Shown piece by piece: positions 1-5,363 of a stretch of DNA of 5,363 nt; within the stretch, counting starts at the first letter, position 1, and every line of letters starts with the position of its first letter. Below the pieces are notes generated by a model. It had not been told where the DNA came from. It ran no database searches and was given only the letters and a program-made list of their open reading frames with translations. The DNA lies in contig JABDJT010000428.1 of the NCBI GenBank assembly GCA_013003335.1, positions 1-5,363 on the forward strand, given 5' to 3'. Made by a program: the position numbers and the translations under genes. This stretch comes from Verrucomicrobiales bacterium. GTDB taxonomy: Bacteria > Verrucomicrobiota > Verrucomicrobiia > Verrucomicrobiales > DEV007.

Positions 1-930
1 CTGCTGAACCGGTTTGGCGGGCGAATGCGGGACGGTTCGCGCCGCGAAATCCTGCTTCCCCTTTTGCCGGAATACATCGGCTACGCGGATCAAGGCGTTT
101 GCGCGGCCCCGATTTTCTCGGCCCGAAAACCGCGGATCGAGGAGATGGGCGACCGGATTTTCAAATACCGGGTCGATTTTGAAAACCTGGATCCGAACCC
201 CGAAACGACCGGCGCGATTGTCGTTTCGCGCCCGACGAATCCAAGCAGCAACGTGCTGACGGACAATGAAATCGCGACGCTCTCGGACACGGCGAACGAG
301 CTCGGCATTCCGCTCGTGATCGACAATGCCTACGGCCAACCGTTCCCCGGCGTAATTTTCGAGGACGTCACACCCGTTTGGGATGAGCATATTATTTTGA
401 CGATGAGCCTCAGTAAGCTCGGCCTGCCCGGCACACGCACCGGCATCGTCGTGGCGGATGAGGAAACGATTCGCGAACTCAGTTCGATGACAGCGATCAT
501 GGGCCTGGCGAATAACAACGTCGGGCAGGGGATCGTGAGCAGCCTGATCGAATCCGGTGAGGTGCTGACGATTTCCCGCGACCTGATCCAGCCCTTTTAC
601 CGCGAGCGCAGCGAGCTGGCTCAGGCTCTCGCCCGCGAGCTCCTGCCGGAGGAATTGAACTGGAAAATGCACCACAGCGAGGGCGCGTTTTTCATCTGGT
701 TCTGGTTCGACGGCCTGCCGATCACCACCCGCGAACTCTATCGCCGACTGAAAGCGAGGGACACCATCGTGATTCCCGGCGAGTACTTCTTTTTCGGCCT
801 CGACGAAAGCGAAGACGATTGGAAACACCGCCGCGAATGTATCCGCGTGAGCTTTACCCAGTCCGAAGAAACCCTTCGCGCCGGGTTCAAGATCCTGGGA
901 GAGGAGTTGGAGAAAGCGTGGGGGAATTGA
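1..930 (+). CDS. avtA: Valine-pyruvate aminotransferase, 5' end outside window
   Basis: A PLP-dependent fold-type I aminotransferase that, in the AvtA family, exchanges the amino group between L-valine and pyruvate to give 2-ketoisovalerate and L-alanine in the cytoplasm. The frame is open from base 1, so the ATG at 25 is internal: residues before it (LLNRFGGR) match the family just ahead of the PEYIGYAD motif. The visible 309 residues align with the remembered E. coli AvtA (about 417 residues) from roughly residue 110 to the end. Landmarks by window codon are SRPTNP with Asn80, DNAYG with Asp108 and Tyr111 for cofactor binding, and SLSKLGLPG with the Schiff-base Lys139 (415-417) and Arg146. 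The EGAFFIWFWF and LPITTRELYRRLKAR stretches are also typical. The C-terminal IRVSF carries the likely substrate-carboxylate Arg. The stop overlaps the next start by one base, so the two genes are probably translationally coupled. The family call is firm; the exact substrate preference is by homology. Confidence 0.93.
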   Translation: MLNRFGGRMRDGSRREILLPLLPEYIGYADQGVCAAPIFSARKPRIEEMGDRIFKYRVDFENLDPNPETTGAIVVSRPTNPSSNVLTDNEIATLSDTANELGIPLVIDNAYGQPFPGVIFEDVTPVWDEHIILTMSLSKLGLPGTRTGIVVADEETIRELSSMTAIMGLANNNVGQGIVSSLIESGEVLTISRDLIQPFYRERSELAQALARELLPEELNWKMHHSEGAFFIWFWFDGLPITTRELYRRLKARDTIVIPGEYFFFGLDESEDDWKHRRECIRVSFTQSEETLRAGFKILGEELEKAWGN

Positions 931-932
931 TG
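920..932 (+). promoter_or_regulatory. Overlapping stop/start with G-rich ribosome binding site
   Basis: The avtA stop TGA (928-930) and the next ATG (930-932) share one base. A run GGGGGAA (920-926) precedes the ATG at a short spacing and can serve as a partial Shine-Dalgarno site. This arrangement fixes the start of the sulfotransferase-fold gene and suggests translational coupling. Confidence 0.65.
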
Positions 933-1652
933 GTGAAGACGATCAACCTGATCTCCGGCCCGCGTAACGTCTCCACAGCGTTGATGTATTCCTTCGCTGA
1001 ACGCCCCGACACGCGTGTCATCGACGAACCGCTTTATGGTCATTACCTGCGGCTCACCCATGCCCCCCAGCCACACTGGGACGAGCTGATCCACCTGCTC
1101 GAAACGGATGGCGAAAAAGCCGTCCGCGAATCGATCCTGACGCTGCCGCCGGACTGCGACGTTTATTTTATCAAGAACATGGCCCACCATCTCATCGAAC
1201 TGGATGACGCGTGGCTTTCGGAAGTCGAGAACGTGTTCCTGATCCGTGATCCGGAACAAATGCTGCCTTCGCTCATCAATCAAATTGCCGAGCCGATCGG
1301 CCGCGACGTTGCACTCGAAGCGCAGGCAAACTGGTTCGACCGGGTGCGGGCCGAGGGAAAGGATCCGGTCGTTCTCGACTCGAAAGAACTGCTGCTCGAC
1401 CCCGAAAAAATCCTGCAGGAATTGTGTGAGCGGATCGGCATCAATTTCGATCCCGGCATGTTGAGTTGGGAAGCCGGCCCACGCGAAGAGGACGGTCCGT
1501 GGGCAAAATACTGGTATCAGAATCTCCACAAATCGACAGGCTTCGCCCCTTATTGTGAGAAAACAGATCCGTTTCCTGAACGGCTCGTTCCGCTGTTGGA
1601 AGAGACGCGGCCGTTTTACGAGAAACTGTATGCCGAGGCGTTGAAAGCTTGA
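930..1652 (+). CDS. Sulfotransferase-fold P-loop protein, substrate unknown
   Basis: A 240-residue cytoplasmic protein resembling PAPS-dependent sulfotransferases. Near the N-terminus, SGPRNVSTAL (residues 9-18) fits the 5'-phosphosulfate loop, in the Pro-Arg form common in bacterial members rather than the Pro-Lys of animal enzymes. At 102-117, VFLIRDP followed by Ser114 fits the 3'-phosphate-binding motif. Arg106 and Ser114 are eight residues apart, the same spacing as the conserved Arg and Ser of classical sulfotransferases. DEPLYGHYL (32-40) is typical of a subgroup also found, from memory, as the N-terminal domain of plant branched-chain aminotransferase-like proteins. No signal peptide or membrane segment is seen. 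I chose the ATG at 930 because it overlaps the avtA stop as TGATG, has a G-rich run four to nine bases upstream, and puts the P-loop at the usual distance from the N-terminus. The frame stays open upstream to 819, but that part lies within avtA. Sulfonation activity is unproven; it could be another nucleotide-binding enzyme. Confidence 0.82.
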   Translation: MVKTINLISGPRNVSTALMYSFAERPDTRVIDEPLYGHYLRLTHAPQPHWDELIHLLETDGEKAVRESILTLPPDCDVYFIKNMAHHLIELDDAWLSEVENVFLIRDPEQMLPSLINQIAEPIGRDVALEAQANWFDRVRAEGKDPVVLDSKELLLDPEKILQELCERIGINFDPGMLSWEAGPREEDGPWAKYWYQNLHKSTGFAPYCEKTDPFPERLVPLLEETRPFYEKLYAEALKA

Positions 1653-1745
1653 CGAAATGGGAGTTACGTCCTCTTGCGTGAAAGCAGCCTTCCTCAAAAC
1701 TGCCCGCGTCAATCGACTGAATCCAGAAACCTGAATTCTCAGAAA
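1653..1745 (+). other. Short intergenic region before thiD, no clear signal
   Basis: Ninety-three bases separate the sulfotransferase-fold gene from the preferred thiD start. I see no convincing terminator hairpin, no good -10/-35 pair and no sign of a TPP riboswitch, which would need more room and recognisable conserved loops. The thiD frame stays open through most of this stretch back to a TTG at 1674, so part of it could be coding if that start is used. Read-through from the upstream genes is possible. Confidence 0.5.
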
Positions 1746-2537
1746 GTGAAACTCATCCTCACCATCGCCGGCTCGGATTCCTCCGCGGGAGCGGGGCTCC
1801 AGGCGGATTTGAAAACGATCGCGGCATTCGAAGGCTACGGTGTTTGCGCTGTCACCGCCGTGGTGGCGGAAGCCCCGGGCGAGGTGTTATCGGTTCATCC
1901 TATGCCGCCGGAAACGCTCGAAGATCAGCTTGCCGTGCTGGCCGATCATTTCCCGATCGACACGATCAAAACCGGTATGCTGGCGACTGCAGAAAACGCG
2001 ACTGTCGTGGCGGAATTTGTCGAAAAATGGACCGACATCCCGCTGATCGTGGATCCGGTACTGGTCGCGAGTTCAGGCGATCCGCTTCTCGACGGCGAAG
2101 GCGGGCTGGCGGTGTATCGCGAACGAATCGTGCCCCGCGCCACGCTGACCACGCCGAATTTTCCGGAAATCCAGGCATTGCTCGACACGGCGGCGACAGA
2201 TCCGGAAACGCTCGTAAAAGCCTTTCACGGTGCATTCGGCACGCCGGTTTTGCTGAAGGGGGGGCACACGATCGAACCGGATTCCGCTTTCGTAACGGAC
2301 ACCTTTTTCGACGGCCGTGATGTTTGCGAGTTCAAAAGCGAAGTGATTCCGGTTTCTGATACGCATGGCACCGGTTGCACACTTTCCGCCGCGATTGCCG
2401 CGACCTACGATCCGGTTTTCCCGATTCAGGACTCGATCGATCGCGCGCGCGATTTTCTTGGCGAAGCGATGCGCCAGTCGCATCTCTGGAACGGCGAACT
2501 CCGTGCGTTGAATCATTTTCCAAAGCGGGTAGACTGA
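1746..2537 (+). CDS. thiD: Hydroxymethylpyrimidine/phosphomethylpyrimidine kinase
   Basis: A ribokinase-superfamily enzyme that phosphorylates HMP to HMP-P and then HMP-PP, the pyrimidine half of thiamine, in the cytoplasm. The 263 residues match the usual length of about 266. Motifs in order are the N-terminal LTIAGSDSSAGAGLQADLK (5-23), KTGML (75-79), VDPV with SGDPLL (102-115), TPNFPE (136-141), LLKGGH (169-174), and the anion-hole signature HGTGCTLSAAIAA (207-219) with catalytic Cys211. Where the E. coli and Salmonella enzymes have VAQNT in the pyrimidine pocket, this protein has VAEAP (40-44), so the usual Gln is Glu42. The GTG at 1746 is preferred because LTIAGSD should start within a few residues of the N-terminus; the upstream TTG at 1674 would add 24 residues without family similarity. 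The ribosome binding site is weak either way. No other thiamine gene is in view. A strong hairpin follows the stop. A standalone HMP kinase or pyridoxal kinase activity is less likely. Confidence 0.94.
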   Translation: MKLILTIAGSDSSAGAGLQADLKTIAAFEGYGVCAVTAVVAEAPGEVLSVHPMPPETLEDQLAVLADHFPIDTIKTGMLATAENATVVAEFVEKWTDIPLIVDPVLVASSGDPLLDGEGGLAVYRERIVPRATLTTPNFPEIQALLDTAATDPETLVKAFHGAFGTPVLLKGGHTIEPDSAFVTDTFFDGRDVCEFKSEVIPVSDTHGTGCTLSAAIAATYDPVFPIQDSIDRARDFLGEAMRQSHLWNGELRALNHFPKRVD

Positions 2538-2549
2538 AATTGTTCCGCC

Positions 2550-2562
2550 ACGATCCAACAGG
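2550..2562 (+). repeat. 13-base repeat, copy 1 (left arm of hairpin)
   Basis: ACGATCCAACAGG is the outer part of the left arm of the hairpin after thiD. It is repeated without mismatch and in the same orientation at 5344-5356. Both copies lie within 13 bases downstream of a stop codon. Confidence 0.7.
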
Positions 2563-2598
2563 GTTGGTTCGGCGAACGCACCCTGTTGATTCGTTTTT
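2550..2598 (+). terminator. Long near-palindromic hairpin with T-run (intrinsic terminator)
   Basis: Starting 13 bases after the thiD stop, ACGA (2550-2553) pairs with TCGT (2591-2594). A 2x2 internal loop follows, then a perfect 9-bp stem: CAACAGGGT (2556-2564) with ACCCTGTTG (2580-2588). After another 2x2 loop comes a GTTC/GAAC stem capped by GGC (2571-2573). The right arm runs into TTTTT (2594-2598). This is the form of a Rho-independent terminator for + strand transcription; there is no matching A-rich flank, so it looks one-directional. It ends one base before the ATG of the next gene, so it could also be a leader structure that limits transcription or translation of that gene. Confidence 0.82.
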
Positions 2599-2599
2599 C

Positions 2600-3790
2600 A
2601 TGAAATTCACGGCTGTCATTTTTGCGATCTCGATTTTTGCCTGTCAGGCCTTTGCCCAGGAGAAAACAACGGCGAAAGGAAAGCCGAAGGCAGCGCCAAC
2701 GACTCCGGTTCCGGCAAAGACGCCCCGGGAACTGATCGACGGCCTCAACCAGGCGAATTTGCAGGAGGCGTTCCGGATTTTGCGATCGGAATACATCAAT
2801 CGGGATGATTTTGATTACCTTGAACTGAATCGCGCAGCCATGCAGGGATTGCTGAACCGGCTCGAATTCGGCGCGTCGATTTTGACGGAGGAAAGCCGGT
2901 CGTTGCGAAACTCGCCCTACAAATTTCACTCGGCGAAGATTGACGATTCAACGGCCTACCTGCGATTCGGGAAATTCAACAAGTCGGGGGTGAGCGAACT
3001 GGACAAAGCGCTGAAGAAATTTCGCGAGGAACTGGGCGATGACTGGAAGACCTTGATTGTCGATCTGCGTTCGCCGCAGGCCCAGGCGGATTTCGCGGTC
3101 GCGGCGGAAATTCTCGGCCGGTTTCGCCCGCCGAACGAACTTCTTTTCAAAATTCGCCGGCCAGGTGATGAGCGCCCGCGCTTGTTCGTGGCCAAATCGC
3201 AGCCGGCTTCCTGGAGCGGCGACCTGATTTTGCTGGTCGACACCGAGACGGGAAATGTCGGGGAAATCATCGCGGGCGTTTTGAAAAAACAGAATCCGGA
3301 TGACGTTTTGATCATCGGGGAAAAAACGCGTGGACTGACTGTGGAATATCGTGATGTGCCGATCGGGGAAGACCGGATTTTGCGGTACGCCATTGCCGAG
3401 GTGGTGCTGGATGACGATTCGTCCCTGTTTCAAAAAGGGATTGAGCCGGACGTGCCCGCCCCGGCGTCGCGCAAGTCGAAGGCCGAGATTTTCAAGCTGA
3501 CGGAAACCGGCAAGGTGCCGCTCACAAAATTCCTGTTTCAAAAACAGCGCCCGCGCCTGAACGAAGCCGCACTGGTCGCGGGAACGGATCCGGAACTGGG
3601 TTATTACCTGGCGAAATCGAACGGGCGGGAAACAGAATGGGACAAGCCGCCGCTTCAGGATCGCGCGTTGCAGCAGGCAGTCGATTTACTCACAGCCCAG
3701 GCGTTCCTATCCGGAAAAAAAGCCAAATCCGGAGCCGGGTCCGATGAGGAAATTGACAAGAACGCCAAGGGCGATCCGGACGAAGATTGA
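2600..3790 (+). CDS. Exported S41 peptidase-like protein, probably catalytically dead
   Basis: A 396-residue protein with a signal peptide (residues 1-19, cleavage likely after AFA) and a Lys/Pro/Ala-rich linker to about 40. The S41-like core follows: TAYLRFGKF (118-126), LIVDLRS (152-158), DLILLVDTETGNVGEIIAGVL (208-228), VLIIGEKTRGLTV (236-248) and QKGIEPDVP (278-286). The order and spacing match tail-specific/CtpA-type peptidases. However, the catalytic Ser of the SASASEI motif falls on Asn219 (3254-3256), the catalytic Lys of the FGKG motif falls on Leu246 (3335-3337), and the usual Gly-Gly after DLR is absent. No PDZ domain is visible. The fold assignment is good; loss of peptidase activity is an inference, and a binding or scaffold role in the periplasm is a guess. 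The C-terminus (381-396) is strongly acidic. The start at 2600 is set by the signal peptide; the frame is open farther upstream but only across thiD and the hairpin. No ribosome binding site is seen. A sulfatase gene follows after 60 bases. Confidence 0.8.
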   Translation: MKFTAVIFAISIFACQAFAQEKTTAKGKPKAAPTTPVPAKTPRELIDGLNQANLQEAFRILRSEYINRDDFDYLELNRAAMQGLLNRLEFGASILTEESRSLRNSPYKFHSAKIDDSTAYLRFGKFNKSGVSELDKALKKFREELGDDWKTLIVDLRSPQAQADFAVAAEILGRFRPPNELLFKIRRPGDERPRLFVAKSQPASWSGDLILLVDTETGNVGEIIAGVLKKQNPDDVLIIGEKTRGLTVEYRDVPIGEDRILRYAIAEVVLDDDSSLFQKGIEPDVPAPASRKSKAEIFKLTETGKVPLTKFLFQKQRPRLNEAALVAGTDPELGYYLAKSNGRETEWDKPPLQDRALQQAVDLLTAQAFLSGKKAKSGAGSDEEIDKNAKGDPDED

Positions 3791-3833
3791 CTGCCGGTCG
3801 CACTTTTGATGCGGCCTTTGTTCTTGAAAAGCC

Positions 3834-3843
3834 AGGCAGGAAA
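3834..3843 (+). promoter_or_regulatory. Probable ribosome binding site of sulfatase gene
   Basis: AGGCAGGAAA lies seven bases upstream of the ATG at 3851 and contains AGGA-like purine runs. It favours 3851 over the in-frame ATG at 3860, which has only a short GGG before it. The rest of the 60-base gap (3791-3850) shows no convincing terminator or promoter, so co-transcription with the S41-like gene is possible. Confidence 0.5.
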
Positions 3844-3850
3844 CCGGTGA

Positions 3851-5338
3851 ATGGCCGGGATGAAACGATTTCTCCTCCCTCTCTTTCTGTGCCTTTCGGC
3901 TGCCATCACAACTGCTGAAGAGCGGCTGCCCAACATCATCCTCGTCCTTGTCGACGACATGGGATGGATGGACGTGACCTGCCAGGGATCCGATTTTTAC
4001 AGGACACCGAATATCGATCGTCTGGCCAGCGAGGGCATGCGGTTTACAAATGGATACGCGGCCTGTGCGGTGTGTTCCCCGACCCGTGCCGCGGTTCAGA
4101 CCGGGCGATATCCGCATCGGGTTGGAGTGACGGACTGGATTCGCTCGCGCTTCCAGCGGGGAGGAAAAGGCACGCCTGAAGAAAATCCGACCGAGTACGT
4201 CGGCGGGAAAAACCGAAAACTGCTCTGCCCCCCGAATCCGTTCTGGATGGAGCACGGGGAAGAAACAATTCCCGAGATGCTCGATTCGAAAAATTACAAA
4301 TCGGCTTACATTGGAAAATGGCATCTTGGTGATCCGGCCTGGTTTCCTGAGGGCCAGGGCTACGACGAGAATCGCGGCGGATGCGACTACGGTCAGCCTC
4401 CGTCGTATTTCGATCCCTACAACCTGCCGAAGGGCCGCCACGAAACTTTACGGGAAGGCATTTTTAAACTTCCCGGCCGCAAACCCGGCGAATATCTCAC
4501 CCATCGCGAAGGGGACGAAGCCGAGGCCCTGATCCGGATGTGGGAACACACGCCGTTTTTTCTCATGATCGGCCACTATGCCGTGCACACTCCGATCCAG
4601 GCGATTCCGGAAGTCGCGGCGAAGTACGACACGCCCGGCGAGCACCAGAAAAATGCGAAATACGCCGCCATGGTCGAATCGGTCGACGATGCGATGGGCC
4701 AGGTGCTCAAAACCCTGGAAGAACTGGAAATTGATGATCGGACGATGATCATTTTTACCAGCGACAACGGCGGTCTGCTCGGCCCAACCAGCAACAAGCC
4801 GCTTCGCAGCGGGAAAGGCTATTGCTACGAAGGCGGCATACGCGTGCCGTTTCTGGTCCGCTGGCCCGGCGTTATTCCTGCCGGAAAGGTTTCCGACGCG
4901 CCCGTGCAGTCGATCGATTTGAAGCCGACAATTGAAGAGGCTGTCGGCGGGATTGAGCGGGATGCCACGCCGGAATTGGACGGCATTTCCCTGATGGATC
5001 ACCTCGCTTCCGGTGGCGAAATTCCACTCGAGCGTGATGAACTGATCTGGCATTTCCCCCACTACCGCCACGCTCCCGGACCCTATTCCATCATCCGGAA
5101 AGGCGACTACAAGCTTATCAAATTCTGGGAAGGAATTTTCGAACTGTACGATTTAAAAAACGATTTGGGGGAATCCCAAAACCTCGCCGATGAGATGCCG
5201 GACAAGGTGAAGGAACTGGACGATATGCTTTTAAAGCGACTCGAAGAACAGCAGGCAAAATTGCCGAAGCCGAATCCCGACTTCGACACGGCAACTTCGA
5301 AAGGGAAGAGGAAGAAACAGGGCAAAGGCAAAAAGTGA
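3851..5338 (+). CDS. Exported S1-family sulfatase (formylglycine-dependent)
   Basis: A 495-residue type I sulfatase that would hydrolyse a sulfate ester outside the cytoplasm. A signal peptide covers about residues 1-22 (MKRF, then a Leu-rich core, cleavage near TTA-EE). The catalytic domain begins PNIILVLVDDMGW with metal ligands Asp35 and Asp36. The signature CSPTR holds Cys75 (4073-4075), which a maturation enzyme must convert to formylglycine, and Arg79. Further active-site motifs are GKWHLG with Lys156 and His158, HYAVHTP with His246, and TSDNGG with Asp305 and Asn306. Then comes Lys322 in RSGKG and EGGIRVP (327-333). The C-terminal subdomain contains IWHFPHYR, IRKGDYKLI and ELYDLKNDLGE, as in arylsulfatase A-like bacterial enzymes. 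The last 13 residues are very basic (seven Lys, one Arg). All key residues are present, so it should be active if matured. The substrate cannot be read from sequence; a sulfated polysaccharide is a reasonable guess. No maturation enzyme gene is in the window. Start at 3860 is an alternative. Confidence 0.95.
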   Translation: MAGMKRFLLPLFLCLSAAITTAEERLPNIILVLVDDMGWMDVTCQGSDFYRTPNIDRLASEGMRFTNGYAACAVCSPTRAAVQTGRYPHRVGVTDWIRSRFQRGGKGTPEENPTEYVGGKNRKLLCPPNPFWMEHGEETIPEMLDSKNYKSAYIGKWHLGDPAWFPEGQGYDENRGGCDYGQPPSYFDPYNLPKGRHETLREGIFKLPGRKPGEYLTHREGDEAEALIRMWEHTPFFLMIGHYAVHTPIQAIPEVAAKYDTPGEHQKNAKYAAMVESVDDAMGQVLKTLEELEIDDRTMIIFTSDNGGLLGPTSNKPLRSGKGYCYEGGIRVPFLVRWPGVIPAGKVSDAPVQSIDLKPTIEEAVGGIERDATPELDGISLMDHLASGGEIPLERDELIWHFPHYRHAPGPYSIIRKGDYKLIKFWEGIFELYDLKNDLGESQNLADEMPDKVKELDDMLLKRLEEQQAKLPKPNPDFDTATSKGKRKKQGKGKK

Positions 5339-5343
5339 TTCGG

Positions 5344-5356
5344 ACGATCCAACAGG
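5344..5356 (+). repeat. 13-base repeat, copy 2, cut off by window end
   Basis: ACGATCCAACAGG begins six bases after the sulfatase stop and matches the left arm of the post-thiD hairpin exactly; the following bases (TCACTTC) differ. If this is a second copy of the same element, a right arm and T-run should lie just beyond the window. As it stands, only half a putative terminator is visible. Confidence 0.6.
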
Positions 5357-5363
5357 TCACTTC

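Noticed and set aside
738..1712. Long reverse-strand open frame of 324 codons opposite avtA and the sulfotransferase-fold gene
   Set aside because: It lies antisense to two well-supported genes, shows no recognisable motif, and is rich in Arg, Phe and Gln as expected from the complement of GC-biased coding sequence.
1674..1745. TTG start for thiD adding 24 residues
   Set aside because: The added residues do not resemble the family, and ThiD proteins normally begin a few residues before the IAGSD motif. A GGGAG upstream of the TTG keeps it possible but less likely.
1844..2320. 158-codon + strand open frame inside thiD
   Set aside because: It is a frame shadow of thiD; its Arg/Gly-rich translation has no family features.
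2375..2599. Upstream extension of the S41-like reading frame by 75 codons
   Set aside because: It runs through the thiD 3' end in another frame and through the hairpin. The signal peptide begins exactly at the ATG at 2600, so an extension would bury it.
2564..2600. Promoter inside the hairpin (TTGGTT as -35, a weak -10 near 2586-2592) giving a leaderless transcript
   Set aside because: The -10 candidates match the consensus at three of six bases or fewer, so I cannot support a promoter call from sequence.
3791..3850. Possible hairpin between the S41-like gene and the sulfatase (CTGCC/GGCAG, CCGGT/ACCGG, CTTTT/AAAAG)
   Set aside because: The matches are 5 bases, far apart and mutually incompatible, with no T-run.
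930..5338. Sulfotransferase and sulfatase as one sulfate-transfer system
   Set aside because: They are separated by thiD and a terminator-like hairpin, one is cytoplasmic and the other exported, and nothing links their substrates.

Overview
The window is a compact, moderately GC-rich piece of bacterial chromosome with five genes, all on the + strand. The mix suggests a Verrucomicrobiota-type organism or a relative in the PVC group. The clues are an S1 sulfatase with an export signal and a lysine-rich tail, an S41-like secreted protein, a ThiD with an atypical substrate-loop sequence, and weak Shine-Dalgarno sites. This assignment is an inference from gene content, not from a marker gene.

Positions 1-1652 hold a two-gene unit. 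The first gene is the 3' three quarters of a valine-pyruvate aminotransferase (avtA), whose 5' end lies outside the window. It overlaps by one base (TGATG) a small P-loop sulfotransferase-fold protein of unknown substrate. After 93 bases comes thiD, the HMP/HMP-phosphate kinase of thiamine synthesis (GTG start at 1746, stop at 2537).

Positions 2538-2599 are almost entirely a long, near-symmetrical hairpin followed by a T-run. It looks like an intrinsic terminator for thiD. Its T-run ends one base before the ATG of the next gene, so that gene has no visible leader or ribosome binding site outside the hairpin. The first 13 bases of the hairpin recur exactly at 5344-5356, just after the last gene, where the window cuts off. 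This suggests a repeated 3'-end element.

Positions 2600-5338 encode two exported proteins 60 bases apart. The first is an S41 (C-terminal processing peptidase-like) protein in which both catalytic residues appear to be replaced (Ser to Asn219, Lys to Leu246) and no PDZ domain is evident; it is probably a pseudoprotease. The second is an intact S1-family sulfatase with the CSPTR formylglycine motif. They have oppositely charged C-terminal tails. The pair may be co-transcribed and may act together in the periplasm, but this is a hypothesis.

The first three genes are cytoplasmic metabolism and the last two are envelope functions; the hairpin marks the boundary. I saw no tRNA, rRNA, CRISPR, insertion sequence or phage gene. 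The most notable items are the dead S41 homologue, the hairpin abutting its start codon, and the second copy of the hairpin arm.
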